Assembly: GCF_001400735.1 (NCBI RefSeq)
Contig: NZ_LJPW01000146.1
Coordinates: 83,154 to 147,153 of the forward strand
DNA: 64,000 nucleotides
DNA from: Pseudomonas caricapapayae
GTDB taxonomy: Bacteria > Pseudomonadota > Gammaproteobacteria > Pseudomonadales > Pseudomonadaceae
Reading direction: 5' to 3'
A program made the position numbers and the translations under genes. Shown piece after piece: positions 53,700 through 63,010 of the stretch; position 1 is the stretch's first letter; every line of letters starts with the position of its first letter. The notes below the pieces were generated by a model. The model had not been told where the DNA came from and did no database searches. It was given only the letters and a program-made list of their open reading frames with translations.

Positions 53700-54587
53700 T
53701 TAAAACAGTTTTGCCAGGCGCAGGTTCAAGCGTAACTTTTCCTTGAAGCCCTCTTCCACTTCCAGATCCCTGCCGAGCACTGCCTGTACCTGAATCGACG
53801 GCGCAAGCATGTGCGTTGCACTCAAGCGTATGTACGTGGTGTTCAATTGATCGTTTTGATTGAGGCCCGCTACGCGGTTTTCTCCGCCATCGATGTGGCC
53901 GCCACCTACAGCAAAATGGGTTTTCGGCGAAAGGTTGTAGCGCAGATAGGCCTGATATTCGTAGCGAGCTTTTTGCTTGAGCGTACTGCTGGCGGCGCCG
54001 TAATCATCGTTATGGCTGAACCATGAGACATCTGCGGCGGTGTCCACTGCCCAGTTGGCATTGAAGTGGTGGATATAAGCCGCTTGTAACAAGAGACGCC
54101 AGCGGTTTTCACCGAGGTTGAGTGCGTCGTCATTTTCGTAACTCCCGGTCGGCATATACACGTACGGTGCCAAGGAAAAGACATCCTTGTTAGCGGTGTC
54201 CAGGGTCCACTTTACCGGTGTGCCAATAATCAGGTCGCCGGTGCCGGTGGTCTGGCCGAGCGAGCTTGCATCACCACCGCCCTTCAGATGCCCGTAGGGC
54301 AGAATGAACTGCGGCTCTATCACTGTGTTGTTGCCTGGCGTAAACGAATGGATATAGCGCAACAGGCCGACATCGGTCTTGAGCCTGAAGTCATCCGAGA
54401 CTTTATGACCTTGGCTGTAGAAGTCCGAGCTTTCGGCATGTTGTGCATATACAAGTAACGCACTCATGCCCACCGGTAGCGGCTCGTAATCACCTGCGGT
54501 GATCTCCAGCGCACAGGTGACTGTCGAACAACATAGCCAGGTAGACCCTGCCAGCGCTGAGCGGGCACTCAAAGGGAGTCGTTGCAT
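53700..54587 (-). CDS. Outer-membrane transporter-like protein, phenol MetA pathway family
   Basis: A 295-residue protein with a signal peptide (MQRLPLSARSALAGSTWLCC onward) and a beta-barrel-like pattern of alternating residues. It matches the family found beside aromatic degradation genes (DLIIGTPVKWTLD, LAPYVYMPTGSY, a C-terminal aromatic residue). It probably forms an outer-membrane channel for the aldoximes or nitriles used by the enzymes upstream. The ATG at 54587 follows GAGGAAACAGAAC; the open frame to 54815 lies within the dehydratase gene. It is the third gene of the nitrilase operon, 28 bases after the dehydratase. Confidence 0.75.
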   Translation of the reverse strand: MQRLPLSARSALAGSTWLCCSTVTCALEITAGDYEPLPVGMSALLVYAQHAESSDFYSQGHKVSDDFRLKTDVGLLRYIHSFTPGNNTVIEPQFILPYGHLKGGGDASSLGQTTGTGDLIIGTPVKWTLDTANKDVFSLAPYVYMPTGSYENDDALNLGENRWRLLLQAAYIHHFNANWAVDTAADVSWFSHNDDYGAASSTLKQKARYEYQAYLRYNLSPKTHFAVGGGHIDGGENRVAGLNQNDQLNTTYIRLSATHMLAPSIQVQAVLGRDLEVEEGFKEKLRLNLRLAKLF

Positions 54588-54615
54588 GTTCTGTTTCCTC
54601 AAGGACAAGTGCGTA

Positions 54616-55650
54616 TCAGCGGCTGAGCAAACCACTTCCGGGACGGCAGTTGAGGTACTCGAAATACTGGGCTTCACTCGGAATGACTGCGATCTCATGG
54701 TAGAGGCGCAACTGGACCTGAAAGTTGAGGGTCTGCACGTACTGCATGAAGCCGCCGAAGATCGCCACATGGGTCGGGTGGGTCTTCGCCCAGCGCTCCA
54801 GGTTGGCCAGATCATCGAACCAGGCCAGTCCGAAACTCTTTTCCAGAGGCTCGCCGGTCTTGTTGTCCAGCGCCTGCATGAAGCGACAGCTCAGGCAGCC
54901 AACGGCGGCGCCCTGGTCACGCAGAAACGTCATTCCGGTGTTGAGTACGGGTTGTATATCGTTTACGTACAGGTCGCGTTCCTGCGCGGTGGTACTGCTC
55001 CAGTCCTGGCCAGAGCGAATCAGGCACAGGTTGTCGCGACCGAAAAGGCGCACACGACCGGGACGCACAACGTTCGCAGTGAAAGAACGTCTGCTGCCGA
55101 TCAATGCGTCGGTCTGCCCCAGAGGAATGCGGTCGCGGGAACTGCCCCAGTAAGCATGCTCCAGAATCGGCTCACTCATGTGAGTGGCAAGGTGCGTAAC
55201 GCCTTCGGGCATGTCAGGGGCAGAAAAAAGTGTTTCGAAACGCTCGACGGTTGGACAGACAACCTCTTGAAACCAGCCAAGTGGTCCGGTTTCACGAGCC
55301 GGGTCTTGCCACCATTGCATGAAACCCGAGCTATTGCGCCACTGATGAAACGTGTCCACGTCGCGCCAATAAGCGATGGCAATGCAGGTATGGAAGCCAT
55401 CCATATCCACGCAGCGTGCACTGTCCCAATACTGCGGACCTGAACTGGCGGCGAAATAATTGGTTATAGGGGCCAGTTCCGCCAAGCCTGCCAGGTGCAG
55501 GGCCTGAACGCCGAAGCAGGCCATTACTACCTGCCCTGCCAAGGGATCGAAACGCGCAGACCATGCGGGGAACGGCGGTTGATAGCCCTCGGGCACATTG
55601 CTGTTCAGCTCGCGTGGCTTGCGCAGATGCTCAGGAATCGCTGATTGCAT
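54616..55650 (-). CDS. oxd: Aldoxime dehydratase (phenylacetaldoxime dehydratase family)
   Basis: A 344-residue haem enzyme that dehydrates aldoximes to nitriles. It begins MQSAIPEHLRKPRELNSN and has the family blocks PNVP-like GYQPPFPAW, GCLSCRFMQ, and LERWAKTHPTHVAIFGGF, where the His-rich helix lies in the family's catalytic region. The ATG at 55650 follows GGAGGTGTGACC; the open frame to 55734 overlaps the nitrilase and is rejected. It starts two bases after the nitrilase stop, so the two steps aldoxime to nitrile to acid are made together. Physiological substrate could be an indole or phenylacetaldoxime; this is inference. Confidence 0.88.
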   Translation of the reverse strand: MQSAIPEHLRKPRELNSNVPEGYQPPFPAWSARFDPLAGQVVMACFGVQALHLAGLAELAPITNYFAASSGPQYWDSARCVDMDGFHTCIAIAYWRDVDTFHQWRNSSGFMQWWQDPARETGPLGWFQEVVCPTVERFETLFSAPDMPEGVTHLATHMSEPILEHAYWGSSRDRIPLGQTDALIGSRRSFTANVVRPGRVRLFGRDNLCLIRSGQDWSSTTAQERDLYVNDIQPVLNTGMTFLRDQGAAVGCLSCRFMQALDNKTGEPLEKSFGLAWFDDLANLERWAKTHPTHVAIFGGFMQYVQTLNFQVQLRLYHEIAVIPSEAQYFEYLNCRPGSGLLSR

Positions 55651-55652
55651 GG

Positions 55653-56663
55653 TCACACCTCCAGCGCGACGGCTGGCTGAAACAGCTCGACAACTTCGCC
55701 GCTGACCGGCAAGCCCGGCAGATCCACGACGCAAGGGTTGGCATTGGGGTTGAACATCAGGCGTGTGACGTCGGGACGTGAGTAATGCCCAGCCGGGTCC
55801 GCTGCGACCTTGGCGAAGGTCAAGGCGGCAGGATCAAGTGTTGCGTAAAGCAAGCCTTCTTCATGTTCGCCCAGCGCGGGCACCAGATCGCTTCCGTCCG
55901 GGCCAAAGATCCGCGCATGTCCGCCACCGGCCTGCAGCAGGCCAAGCTTGGCGTCATTGTCGCAAAGCATCTCGATCATCTCGGGCGAGACGATTGCACA
56001 AGGGGCAATGACGAAGCACTGCCCTTCTGCGGCATAAATCCGTGAAGCGGCGGTGTTGACTTCGGGCCCGAGAGCGCTTGTGGCATTCCGGTACAGGCTG
56101 AAGCTGGGCCAGGCTGCCACGTGAATCTGTTCGTTCTGCGCATACATGGCGTACTTGGAAAGCGGCTGCAGGTGCTCCCAGCAGCACAGGGCACCCAGTA
56201 CGCCTATGGGGGTTTCAAAGGTCCGCAGCGACGCGCCGTCGCCCTCGCCGAACAAGGTACGCTCCACGTGAGTTGCCTTGAGCTTACGGCGCACCCCAAC
56301 GGTCTCTCCCTGGTCATTAATGATCCACTGACCGATGTACAGTGACGCCTTGCTGCGCTCGCTATAACCCAGCACTACATAGATACCGTACTGGCGAGCC
56401 GCGTCGCTGATACGCCGGGCCTGAGCGCTGTCCAGGACCAGAGACTGCTGGTGGTAGCGATGTACCAACGGCATGTTCCAGGCGGGTGCATCGAGCCACA
56501 AAAACCACGGGTAGCCTGGAATCCATGTTTCCGGGAAGGCGATCAGACCGGCTCCAGCCGCCGCTGCCTGCTCGATCAGCATTATTGTCTTGTCTACTGT
56601 AGCGTCCAGATCGAGAAACACGGGCGCAGCCTGTACACAGGCAACTTTCAGTGGCGCTTTCAT
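55653..56663 (-). CDS. Nitrilase
   Basis: A 336-residue nitrilase hydrolysing nitriles to carboxylic acid and ammonia. The catalytic triad fits E45 (FPETWIPGYPW), K127 or K129 (RRKLKATHVER) and C161 (CCWEHLQP). The ATG at 56663 (MKAPLKVACVQ) is chosen: an AAGG lies about nine bases upstream; ATGs at 56669 and 56696 are less good. The P. syringae relative is known from memory to convert indole-3-acetonitrile to indole-3-acetic acid; the product here is unproven. It heads a three-gene operon divergent from an AraC regulator. Confidence 0.9.
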   Translation of the reverse strand: MKAPLKVACVQAAPVFLDLDATVDKTIMLIEQAAAAGAGLIAFPETWIPGYPWFLWLDAPAWNMPLVHRYHQQSLVLDSAQARRISDAARQYGIYVVLGYSERSKASLYIGQWIINDQGETVGVRRKLKATHVERTLFGEGDGASLRTFETPIGVLGALCCWEHLQPLSKYAMYAQNEQIHVAAWPSFSLYRNATSALGPEVNTAASRIYAAEGQCFVIAPCAIVSPEMIEMLCDNDAKLGLLQAGGGHARIFGPDGSDLVPALGEHEEGLLYATLDPAALTFAKVAADPAGHYSRPDVTRLMFNPNANPCVVDLPGLPVSGEVVELFQPAVALEV

Positions 56664-56831
56664 CGTCATAACCTTTAATGGTGGTTGGCTGAACACAGGC
56701 TATTGGCTTTACTGGCGATCGGATTAGGACGAAAAGGAAGGGCTTTTTGACTGGTCGCGATGGACCCGCAGGAATGGTTTCAGACTTGCATGAAGATCGG
56801 CTCGAAGCATTCAAAGTGCAGGTTGAACGCG

Positions 56832-57791
56832 ATGAGCATCTATTTCGATACCCACAGTATTGCCCCACGGGAGCGCGCAGATTTCTGGCAAGAAGTGGTG
56901 TGCAATACGTTCGTCCCGCTGGACTGCGCGTTCTCGGATCGGCAGAGCTTTCATGGGCGCTTGCGCTCGCATAGCGTGGCAACGCTGGCCTTGGTGGACA
57001 TACAGTCCTGTGAGCAAACGGTTGTTCGAGATGCCACAAGGATCGCGCGCAGTGACGATGAGTTCGTGTTGGTGAGTCTGGCGCTCGAGGGGCAAGCTCA
57101 GGTATCTCAGGAGGGGCGCGACGCCGTATTGAAAGTCGGTGATTTTGCTATTTACGACACTCGTCGCCCCTATCGGCTGCACTTCGACAGTGCATTCAGG
57201 CAGACCGTAGTGCAAATTCCGCGCAACAGCCTGCAACAGCGCTTGTGCAATCTGGAATATCTGACCGCGCTATCAATGTCTCGTGACAACCCTCTCAACG
57301 GGCTGGTCTTCGACCTTTTTACTGGTCTGGCTGCTCTGGAAAATCGAGTCGACGCAACGCAGCAAATGCGGATTACAGAGCAAGGTCTGGATCTGTTAGC
57401 CATGGCGTTGTCCGAGCGTGTCAAAGGACAGGTACAGGGTTCAAGGCGCAGTGGTTTACTGCTGCGCATCAAGGACCACATTCAGGCCAATCTTTCAGAT
57501 ACAGCCCTCTCCCTGGATAGCGTCAGCGCCCGATTCGGGGTGAGTACGCGCTACATCAGCAGTCTTTTTCAGGATGAACAGACTTCGTTTGGCCGGTATC
57601 TGCTGGCATCCAGGCTTCAGCGTTGCGCCACTGACCTGCGCGAACCGTTGCTCGTCAACCGGCAAATCGGCGAGATCGCCTGGCGTTGGGGGTTCAGTGA
57701 TGTGGCGCATTTCAGCAGGGTATTCCGCCAGCAGTACGGCATGCCTGCTCGAGCCTATCGGGCTGTCGTTTCGCCAATCCATCAAGCATAA
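56832..57791 (+). CDS. AraC-family regulator, probable controller of the nitrilase operon
   Basis: A 319-residue regulator. The N-terminal cupin-like AraC-binding domain (about 20-190, with the VGDFAIYDTRRPYRLHF block) is followed by two C-terminal helix-turn-helix motifs (SVSARFGVSTRYISSLFQ and GEIAWRWGFSDVAHFSRVF). The ATG at 56832 (MSIYFDTHS) is preferred because the conserved domain starts there, though AGG upstream is weak and an ATG at 56760 is possible. Divergence from the nitrilase gene, with a 168-base shared promoter region, suggests control of that operon by the pathway substrate. Confidence 0.82.
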   Translation: MSIYFDTHSIAPRERADFWQEVVCNTFVPLDCAFSDRQSFHGRLRSHSVATLALVDIQSCEQTVVRDATRIARSDDEFVLVSLALEGQAQVSQEGRDAVLKVGDFAIYDTRRPYRLHFDSAFRQTVVQIPRNSLQQRLCNLEYLTALSMSRDNPLNGLVFDLFTGLAALENRVDATQQMRITEQGLDLLAMALSERVKGQVQGSRRSGLLLRIKDHIQANLSDTALSLDSVSARFGVSTRYISSLFQDEQTSFGRYLLASRLQRCATDLREPLLVNRQIGEIAWRWGFSDVAHFSRVFRQQYGMPARAYRAVVSPIHQA

Positions 57792-57816
57792 AAAAACCGA
57801 CCTGCGCAGGTCGGTT
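57791..57816. terminator. Terminator between the AraC gene and plsC-like gene
   Basis: A perfect 22-base palindrome (57795-57816, ACCGACCTGC / GCAGGTCGGT) is flanked by an A run at 57791-57796. That gives T tails on the minus strand, so it mainly ends the minus-strand glyQ-plsC transcript, and also lies right behind the AraC stop codon. Confidence 0.8.
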
Positions 57817-57947
57817 TCAACTACATCACTAAAACTTATGCACGTTTTTCAGTTTTTTATAGCCTGAAAAAATATGTATATAAATTAGAGGGTTAATCTG
57901 GTTTTTTGACTGCTTTCAGAAAAACCGTACACAGGTTATCCACAAAA

Positions 57948-58718
57948 TCACGCCGGTACTTTCTCGGGGTTTACTGCGGGTGCAACAGGCGAGCCCATCG
58001 CTCGCTGCGCGTCCTCATTCCAGGCTTGAACGCGGTCATTCAGCGCGGCAATGGCACGCGGACCTGTGCCCTCTGCATACATCGGTTCGCCTATTACCAC
58101 CTGGATAGTGCCGGGCTTCTTTGCCCAGCCATCTCGAGGCCAGTATTTGCCAGCGTTATGTGCGATGGGCAGAACCGGTAGATCAGCGTTTACCGCCAAG
58201 GCAGTGCCGCCGCGAGAGAATTTACCGACCTGGCCGTAAGGCACGCGCGTGCCCTCCGGGAATATCAGCACCCAGACTCCATCCTTGAGCAGTTCGTCGC
58301 CTTTCTTGGCAATTTCCCTTAGCGCGGCTTTCGGGTTATCGCGGTCAATGGCGATCGGCCGCAGCATTGCCATAGCCCAACCGAAGAACGGCACATAGAG
58401 CAACTCACGCTTGAGAACCTGGCTCATGGGCTCGAAATACGCCGATAGAAAGAAGGTCTCCCAGGTGCTCTGGTGGTTGGAGATGATCACGCAGGGTGTT
58501 TTCGGTACGTTTTCTGCGCCCTTCACTTCAACGTGAATGTTCAGGAACACTTTGGTCAGCCAGATGGCGCAGCGACACCAGTAGACGTTGATGAAGCGAT
58601 AGCGGGCTTTGAACGGCAGGAAAGGTGCAATGAAAAAGCTCAATGTGCACCACAGCAACGAGCTGGTGCCCAGCAACAGGTAAAAGAAGAAGGTCCTGAT
58701 TGCCTGCATGATCGACAT
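57948..58718 (-). CDS. 1-acyl-sn-glycerol-3-phosphate acyltransferase
   Basis: A 256-residue inner-membrane acyltransferase making phosphatidic acid from lysophosphatidic acid. The catalytic block is NHQSTWE (an HX4E form of HX4D) and the substrate block is FPEGTR. Two hydrophobic segments lie in the first 45 residues. The ATG at 58718 is first; an ATG at 58709 is alternative. It follows gmhB by 57 bases on the same strand. Pseudomonads encode several such enzymes, so a gene symbol is withheld. Confidence 0.9.
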   Translation of the reverse strand: MSIMQAIRTFFFYLLLGTSSLLWCTLSFFIAPFLPFKARYRFINVYWCRCAIWLTKVFLNIHVEVKGAENVPKTPCVIISNHQSTWETFFLSAYFEPMSQVLKRELLYVPFFGWAMAMLRPIAIDRDNPKAALREIAKKGDELLKDGVWVLIFPEGTRVPYGQVGKFSRGGTALAVNADLPVLPIAHNAGKYWPRDGWAKKPGTIQVVIGEPMYAEGTGPRAIAALNDRVQAWNEDAQRAMGSPVAPAVNPEKVPA

Positions 58719-58775
58719 AGTTACGTTTACCGTACGGGCAGGTGCCCGCTCCTTGAGCGTCCTGAACCTGACGAG

Positions 58776-59327
58776 CTACCTGTTCAGTGAAGCGCTGTTG
58801 TGGATAAGTTCTGCGGCAACCGCCGCCAGATCGTCAAAAATCAACGTGCCTGCCGGCACTCCGCTGTCCATCGTTTTACGGCCTTTGCCGGTCATCACCA
58901 GTACAGGCTGAGAATCGACGGCCACTGCGGCCTGCAGGTCACCTTTACTGTCGCCCACGAACCAGAGACCTTTGGGGTCTGCTGCGTAATGACGGGCGAT
59001 GGCCTGCAGCATGCCGGGTCTGGGCTTGCGGCAGTGGCAGTCATCGTCTGGCCCATGCGGGCAATAGACGATCAAACCGACCTCGCCACCCTGCTCCGCC
59101 ACTAGCTTGCGCAAGCGCGCATGCATGGCGTCCAGAGTGGCCAGATCATAATAACCTCGGGCAATGCCCGACTGGTTGGTGGCGACAGCCACCGTCCAGC
59201 CGGCCTTGCTCAGATCTGCGATAGCCTCGATCGAACCGGGAATGGGCACCCATTCATCCACCGACTTTATGTAAGCGTCGGAGTCATGGTTGATCACTCC
59301 GTCCCGATCAAGTATCAGCAGTTTCAC
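58776..59327 (-). CDS. gmhB: D-glycero-beta-D-manno-heptose-1,7-bisphosphate 7-phosphatase
   Basis: A 183-residue HAD phosphatase of the ADP-heptose pathway for lipopolysaccharide inner core. The nucleophile block is ILDRDGVIN (D7, D9), and a zinc loop CPHGPDDDCHCRKPRPGML is the GmhB hallmark. Length is normal. It lies 14 bases after glyS and starts with ATG at 59327. A perfect DnaA box lies at 58799-58807 near its 3' end. Confidence 0.93.
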   Translation of the reverse strand: MKLLILDRDGVINHDSDAYIKSVDEWVPIPGSIEAIADLSKAGWTVAVATNQSGIARGYYDLATLDAMHARLRKLVAEQGGEVGLIVYCPHGPDDDCHCRKPRPGMLQAIARHYAADPKGLWFVGDSKGDLQAAVAVDSQPVLVMTGKGRKTMDSGVPAGTLIFDDLAAVAAELIHNSASLNR

Positions 59328-59341
59328 CCTCGACTCCCCTG

Positions 59342-61396
59342 TCAGCCCAGCAGCGAAATATCGGCAACGCCGAGGAACAGGCCGCGTAGTCGCGACAGCA
59401 AGGCATAGCGGTTGGCGCGCACATTGGCGTCTTCCGCATTGACCATGACTGCTTCGAAGAACGCATCGACCGGTTCACGCAGCATCGCCAGACGCGCCAG
59501 CGATTCGCTGTACTGACGCTCGGCAGCCATTGGCTGGATGGCATGGTCGGCCTGCTGAATGGCCGAGTACAGGGAGAACTCGTTGGCGTTGTCGAAGTAC
59601 TTGGGCTCGACAGTCTGGGCGATACTGCCCTCGGCCTTGCTCAACAGGTTCGATACGCGCTTGTTCACCGCAGCCAGTGCGGCAGCTTGCGGCAGTTTGC
59701 GGAAGGCCTGGACTGCCTGAACACGCTGATCGAAATCCAGCGCCGAGGCAGGTTGCAGGGCACGTACCGAGAGGTACACCGCTACATCCACGCCTTCGTC
59801 TTCATAACGCGCACGCAGGCGGTCGAAGATGAAGTCGAGTACCTGCTCGGCCAGACCGGCTGGTTTGATCTTCGCGCCGAACTGCGTAACGGCGAATTTC
59901 ACCGTCTCGACCAGATTCAGGTCCAGCTTCTTCTCGATCAGGATACGCAGGATGCCCAGCGCAGCACGACGCAGTGCATAAGGGTCTTTGCTGCCGGTGG
60001 GCAGCATGCCGATACCGAAGATGCCGACCAGCGTATCAAGCTTGTCGGCAATGGCCACGGCAGCGCCGGTCAGTGTTGTCGGCAGCTCGGCACCCGCACC
60101 TCTTGGCATGTACTGCTCGTTGAGCGCCAGCGCGACATCTTCAGGCTCGCCGTCGGCCTTGGCATAGTAGTAACCGGCAATGCCCTGCATTTCCGGGAAC
60201 TCGCCGACCATCTCGCTGGACAGGTCGCACTTGGACAGCAAGCCGGCCCGCGCCGCGCGCTGGGCGTCGCCGCCAATGCGCGGAGCGATGTAGGCGGCAA
60301 GTTTCGACACGCGCTCGGCCTTGTCGAACACGCTACCCAACTGAGCCTGGAACACGACGTTCTTCAAACGGTCGTTGAAGGTTTCCAGTTTCTGTTTCTT
60401 GTCCTGCTTGAAGAAAAATTCGGCGTCGGTCAGGCGAGGACGAACCACTTTCTCGTTACCGGCGATGATTTGCGCCGGGTCCTTGCTCTCGATGTTGGCC
60501 ACGGTAATGAAACGCGGCAGCAACTTGCCTTCGGCATCCAGCAGGCAGAAATACTTCTGGTTGTCCTGCATGGTAGTGATCAGTGCTTCCTGAGGTACTT
60601 CCAGAAAGCGCTCTTCAAAAGAACACACCAGCGGAACCGGCCACTCGACCAGGCAGGACACTTCATCCAGCAGGGCCGGCGGCACGATGGCGGTGCCTTC
60701 CTGTTGGGTGGCCAGCTCGTCGACGCGTTTGCTGATGATCTGGCGACGCTCATTGAAATCGGCCAGTACATAAGCCGCGCGCAGATCGCTGAGGTAGCCG
60801 GCGGGTGAAGTAATACGCACGTCTTCCGGGTGATGGAAGCGATGACCGCGAGAATGACGACCCGCGCTCTGAGCGAGAATCGTGCAGTCGACCACCTGAT
60901 CACCGAACAGCATCACCAGCCACTGGGTCGGCCGCACGAATTCTTCCTTGCGGGCACCCCAACGCATGCGCTTGGCAATTGGCAGGTCGTTCAGCGAGTC
61001 CTCGACGATGGTCGGCAACAGGGACGTGGTCGGCTTGCCGAGAATGGTCTGGCTGTAGCGCAGTTTCGGGCCGCTCTGATCGATTTCGCTCAGGTCGACA
61101 CCGCACTTCTTGGCAAAGCCCAGGGCTGCCTGGGTCGGATTGCCATCGGCGTCGAATGCCGCCTGACGGGGCGGGCCGTCCAGATTGACGCTGCGATCCG
61201 GCTGTTGCGTAGCCAGTGCGGTGATCAACACTGCCAGACGACGTGGCGCGGCGTAGACCTGTTTGGCGCTGTAGGTCAGACCTGCGCCCGACAGACCTTT
61301 TTCAATACCGGCGAGGAAAGCGTCTGCCAGAGAACCGAGGGTCTTGGGTGGCAGTTCTTCTGTGCCCAGTTCGACCAGAAAATCTTGAGCACTCAT
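59342..61396 (-). CDS. glyS: Glycyl-tRNA synthetase beta subunit
   Basis: A 684-residue subunit of the alpha2beta2 enzyme. It begins MSAQDFLVELGTEELPPKTL and carries the tRNA-binding and HD-like domains of the bacterial beta chain, with the C-terminal anticodon region near residues 560-684. Its ATG overlaps the glyQ stop (ATGA), so subunits are made in step. Confidence 0.97.
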   Translation of the reverse strand: MSAQDFLVELGTEELPPKTLGSLADAFLAGIEKGLSGAGLTYSAKQVYAAPRRLAVLITALATQQPDRSVNLDGPPRQAAFDADGNPTQAALGFAKKCGVDLSEIDQSGPKLRYSQTILGKPTTSLLPTIVEDSLNDLPIAKRMRWGARKEEFVRPTQWLVMLFGDQVVDCTILAQSAGRHSRGHRFHHPEDVRITSPAGYLSDLRAAYVLADFNERRQIISKRVDELATQQEGTAIVPPALLDEVSCLVEWPVPLVCSFEERFLEVPQEALITTMQDNQKYFCLLDAEGKLLPRFITVANIESKDPAQIIAGNEKVVRPRLTDAEFFFKQDKKQKLETFNDRLKNVVFQAQLGSVFDKAERVSKLAAYIAPRIGGDAQRAARAGLLSKCDLSSEMVGEFPEMQGIAGYYYAKADGEPEDVALALNEQYMPRGAGAELPTTLTGAAVAIADKLDTLVGIFGIGMLPTGSKDPYALRRAALGILRILIEKKLDLNLVETVKFAVTQFGAKIKPAGLAEQVLDFIFDRLRARYEDEGVDVAVYLSVRALQPASALDFDQRVQAVQAFRKLPQAAALAAVNKRVSNLLSKAEGSIAQTVEPKYFDNANEFSLYSAIQQADHAIQPMAAERQYSESLARLAMLREPVDAFFEAVMVNAEDANVRANRYALLSRLRGLFLGVADISLLG

Positions 61397-62340
61397 TGCG
61401 CTGCCTCCAGCTTGGCCAACACTTCATCGCGTAGATCGGGCGGTGCCATCGGGAAGCCGAGACGGGCCCGTGCCTGCAGGTAAGCCTGAGCCACCGAGCG
61501 GGCCAGCGTGCGCACGCGCAGGATGTATTGCTGACGCGCGGTCACGGAAATGGCGCGACGGGCGTCCAGCAGGTTGAACGTGTGCGAGGCCTTGAGGACC
61601 ATTTCATAGCCCGGCAACGGCAGCTCCAGCTCGATCAGACGCGCAGCTTCGCTTTCATAGAAATCGAACAGTTCGAACAGTTTGTCGACGTTGGCGTGTT
61701 CGAAGTTGTAGGTCGATTGCTCCACCTCGTTCTGGTGGAACACATCGCCGTAAGTCACTTTGCCGAACGGGCCGTCAGCCCAGACCAGATCGTAGACCGA
61801 GTCCACGCCCTGCTGGTACATCGCCAGACGCTCGAGACCGTAAGTGATTTCGCCGGTAACCGGGTAGCACTCAAGGCCACCGACTTGCTGGAAGTAGGTG
61901 AACTGCGAGACTTCCATACCGTTGAGCCAGATCTCCCAGCCCAGACCCCAGGCGCCCAGCGTCGGCGATTCCCAGTTGTCTTCGACGAAGCGCACGTCAT
62001 GCACCAGCGGATCGAGACCGATGTGCTTGAGCGAGCCCAGATACAGTTCCTGGAAGTTATCCGGGTTCGGTTTGAGAATTACCTGAAACTGATAGTAATG
62101 CTGCAGGCGGTTCGGGTTTTCGCCGTAACGGCCGTCAGTCGGGCGACGGCTTGGCTGTACGTAAGCGGCGTTCCAGGTTTCCGGGCCTACGGCGCGCAGA
62201 AACGTGGCAGTGTGGAACGTGCCGGCGCCTACTTCCATATCGTAGGGCTGAAGTACCACGCAACCTTGTTCCGCCCAGTATTGCTGGAGGGCGAGGATCA
62301 AGTCTTGGAAGGTACGCACGGCTGGCGTAGGCTGGCTCAC
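61393..62340 (-). CDS. glyQ: Glycyl-tRNA synthetase alpha subunit
   Basis: A 315-residue class II catalytic subunit that activates glycine and charges tRNA-Gly. Family blocks include FQDLILALQQYWAEQGCVV and QPSRRPTDGRYGENPNRLQHYYQFQV. A GTG start at 62340 (VSQPTPAVRTF) follows AGGTGAAATTT; the open frame to 62406 is rejected. It is the first gene of the minus-strand operon glyQ-glyS-gmhB-plsC-like. Confidence 0.97.
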   Translation of the reverse strand: MSQPTPAVRTFQDLILALQQYWAEQGCVVLQPYDMEVGAGTFHTATFLRAVGPETWNAAYVQPSRRPTDGRYGENPNRLQHYYQFQVILKPNPDNFQELYLGSLKHIGLDPLVHDVRFVEDNWESPTLGAWGLGWEIWLNGMEVSQFTYFQQVGGLECYPVTGEITYGLERLAMYQQGVDSVYDLVWADGPFGKVTYGDVFHQNEVEQSTYNFEHANVDKLFELFDFYESEAARLIELELPLPGYEMVLKASHTFNLLDARRAISVTARQQYILRVRTLARSVAQAYLQARARLGFPMAPPDLRDEVLAKLEAAQ

Positions 62341-62420
62341 AAATTTCACCTGTGCTGGGCTGCGATTCAAAGAGCGGGAGTATACCCGATTCGGCCGCAC
62401 GTCCACTCCTTGGGAGCCCT

Positions 62421-62972
62421 ATGACACGCTGCTTTTGGTGCAACGAAGACCCCCTGTACATCGCTTATCACGATCAGGAGTGGGGAGTGCCGCTGCGCGA
62501 TGCGCAGAAGCTCTTCGAGTTGCTTTTGCTCGAAGGGTTCCAGGCCGGGCTGTCGTGGATAACGATTCTCAAGCGCCGGGCGCGTTATCGCGAGGTGTTG
62601 TTCGGCTTCGATGTCGAGCGCCTGGCGCAATTGAGCGACGCCGAGATAGACGCGCTGATGCTTGATCCGACCATTATCCGCAACCGTCTCAAGCTCAAGG
62701 CTGTGCGCACCAATGCACGGGCCTGGCTGGCGCTGGAAGATCCGGTCGGATTGCTCTGGTCGTTTGTGGGCGATATACCGAAGATCAATCATTTCAAGGA
62801 CCGCAGCGAAGTCCCGGCGATTACCGCCGAGGCCGAAGCGATGAGCAAGGCTCTGAAAAAGGCCGGATTTACCTTTGTCGGCCCGACCATCTGTTACGCC
62901 TACATGCAGGCCAGCGGCATGGTCATGGACCACACCGTCGACTGCGATCGGTATGCGATCCTGAGCCGCTGA
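62421..62972 (+). CDS. tag: DNA-3-methyladenine glycosylase I
   Basis: A 183-residue repair glycosylase that removes 3-methyladenine from DNA. The zinc ligands of Tag are visible: C4 and H17 (MTRCFWCNEDPLYIAYHDQEW) with H171 and C175 (MDHTVDCDRY). LEGFQAGLSW and the FVGPTICYAYMQA block follow the family. The ATG at 62421 has GGGAG upstream. It is divergent from glyQ; the LpxL-like gene follows after 38 bases. Confidence 0.96.
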   Translation: MTRCFWCNEDPLYIAYHDQEWGVPLRDAQKLFELLLLEGFQAGLSWITILKRRARYREVLFGFDVERLAQLSDAEIDALMLDPTIIRNRLKLKAVRTNARAWLALEDPVGLLWSFVGDIPKINHFKDRSEVPAITAEAEAMSKALKKAGFTFVGPTICYAYMQASGMVMDHTVDCDRYAILSR

Positions 62973-63010
62973 CGGTTACACTACCCGCCTCGAGAATCTG
63001 GGAGTCATCT

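Noticed and set aside
58735..58748. CGGGCA-GG-TGCCCG hairpin between gmhB and the plsC-like gene
   Set aside because: Short and without a T run; the genes on both sides are co-oriented, so a terminator is not supported.
59543..60808. 421-codon plus-strand frame opposite glyS
   Set aside because: Antisense shadow of a certain gene.
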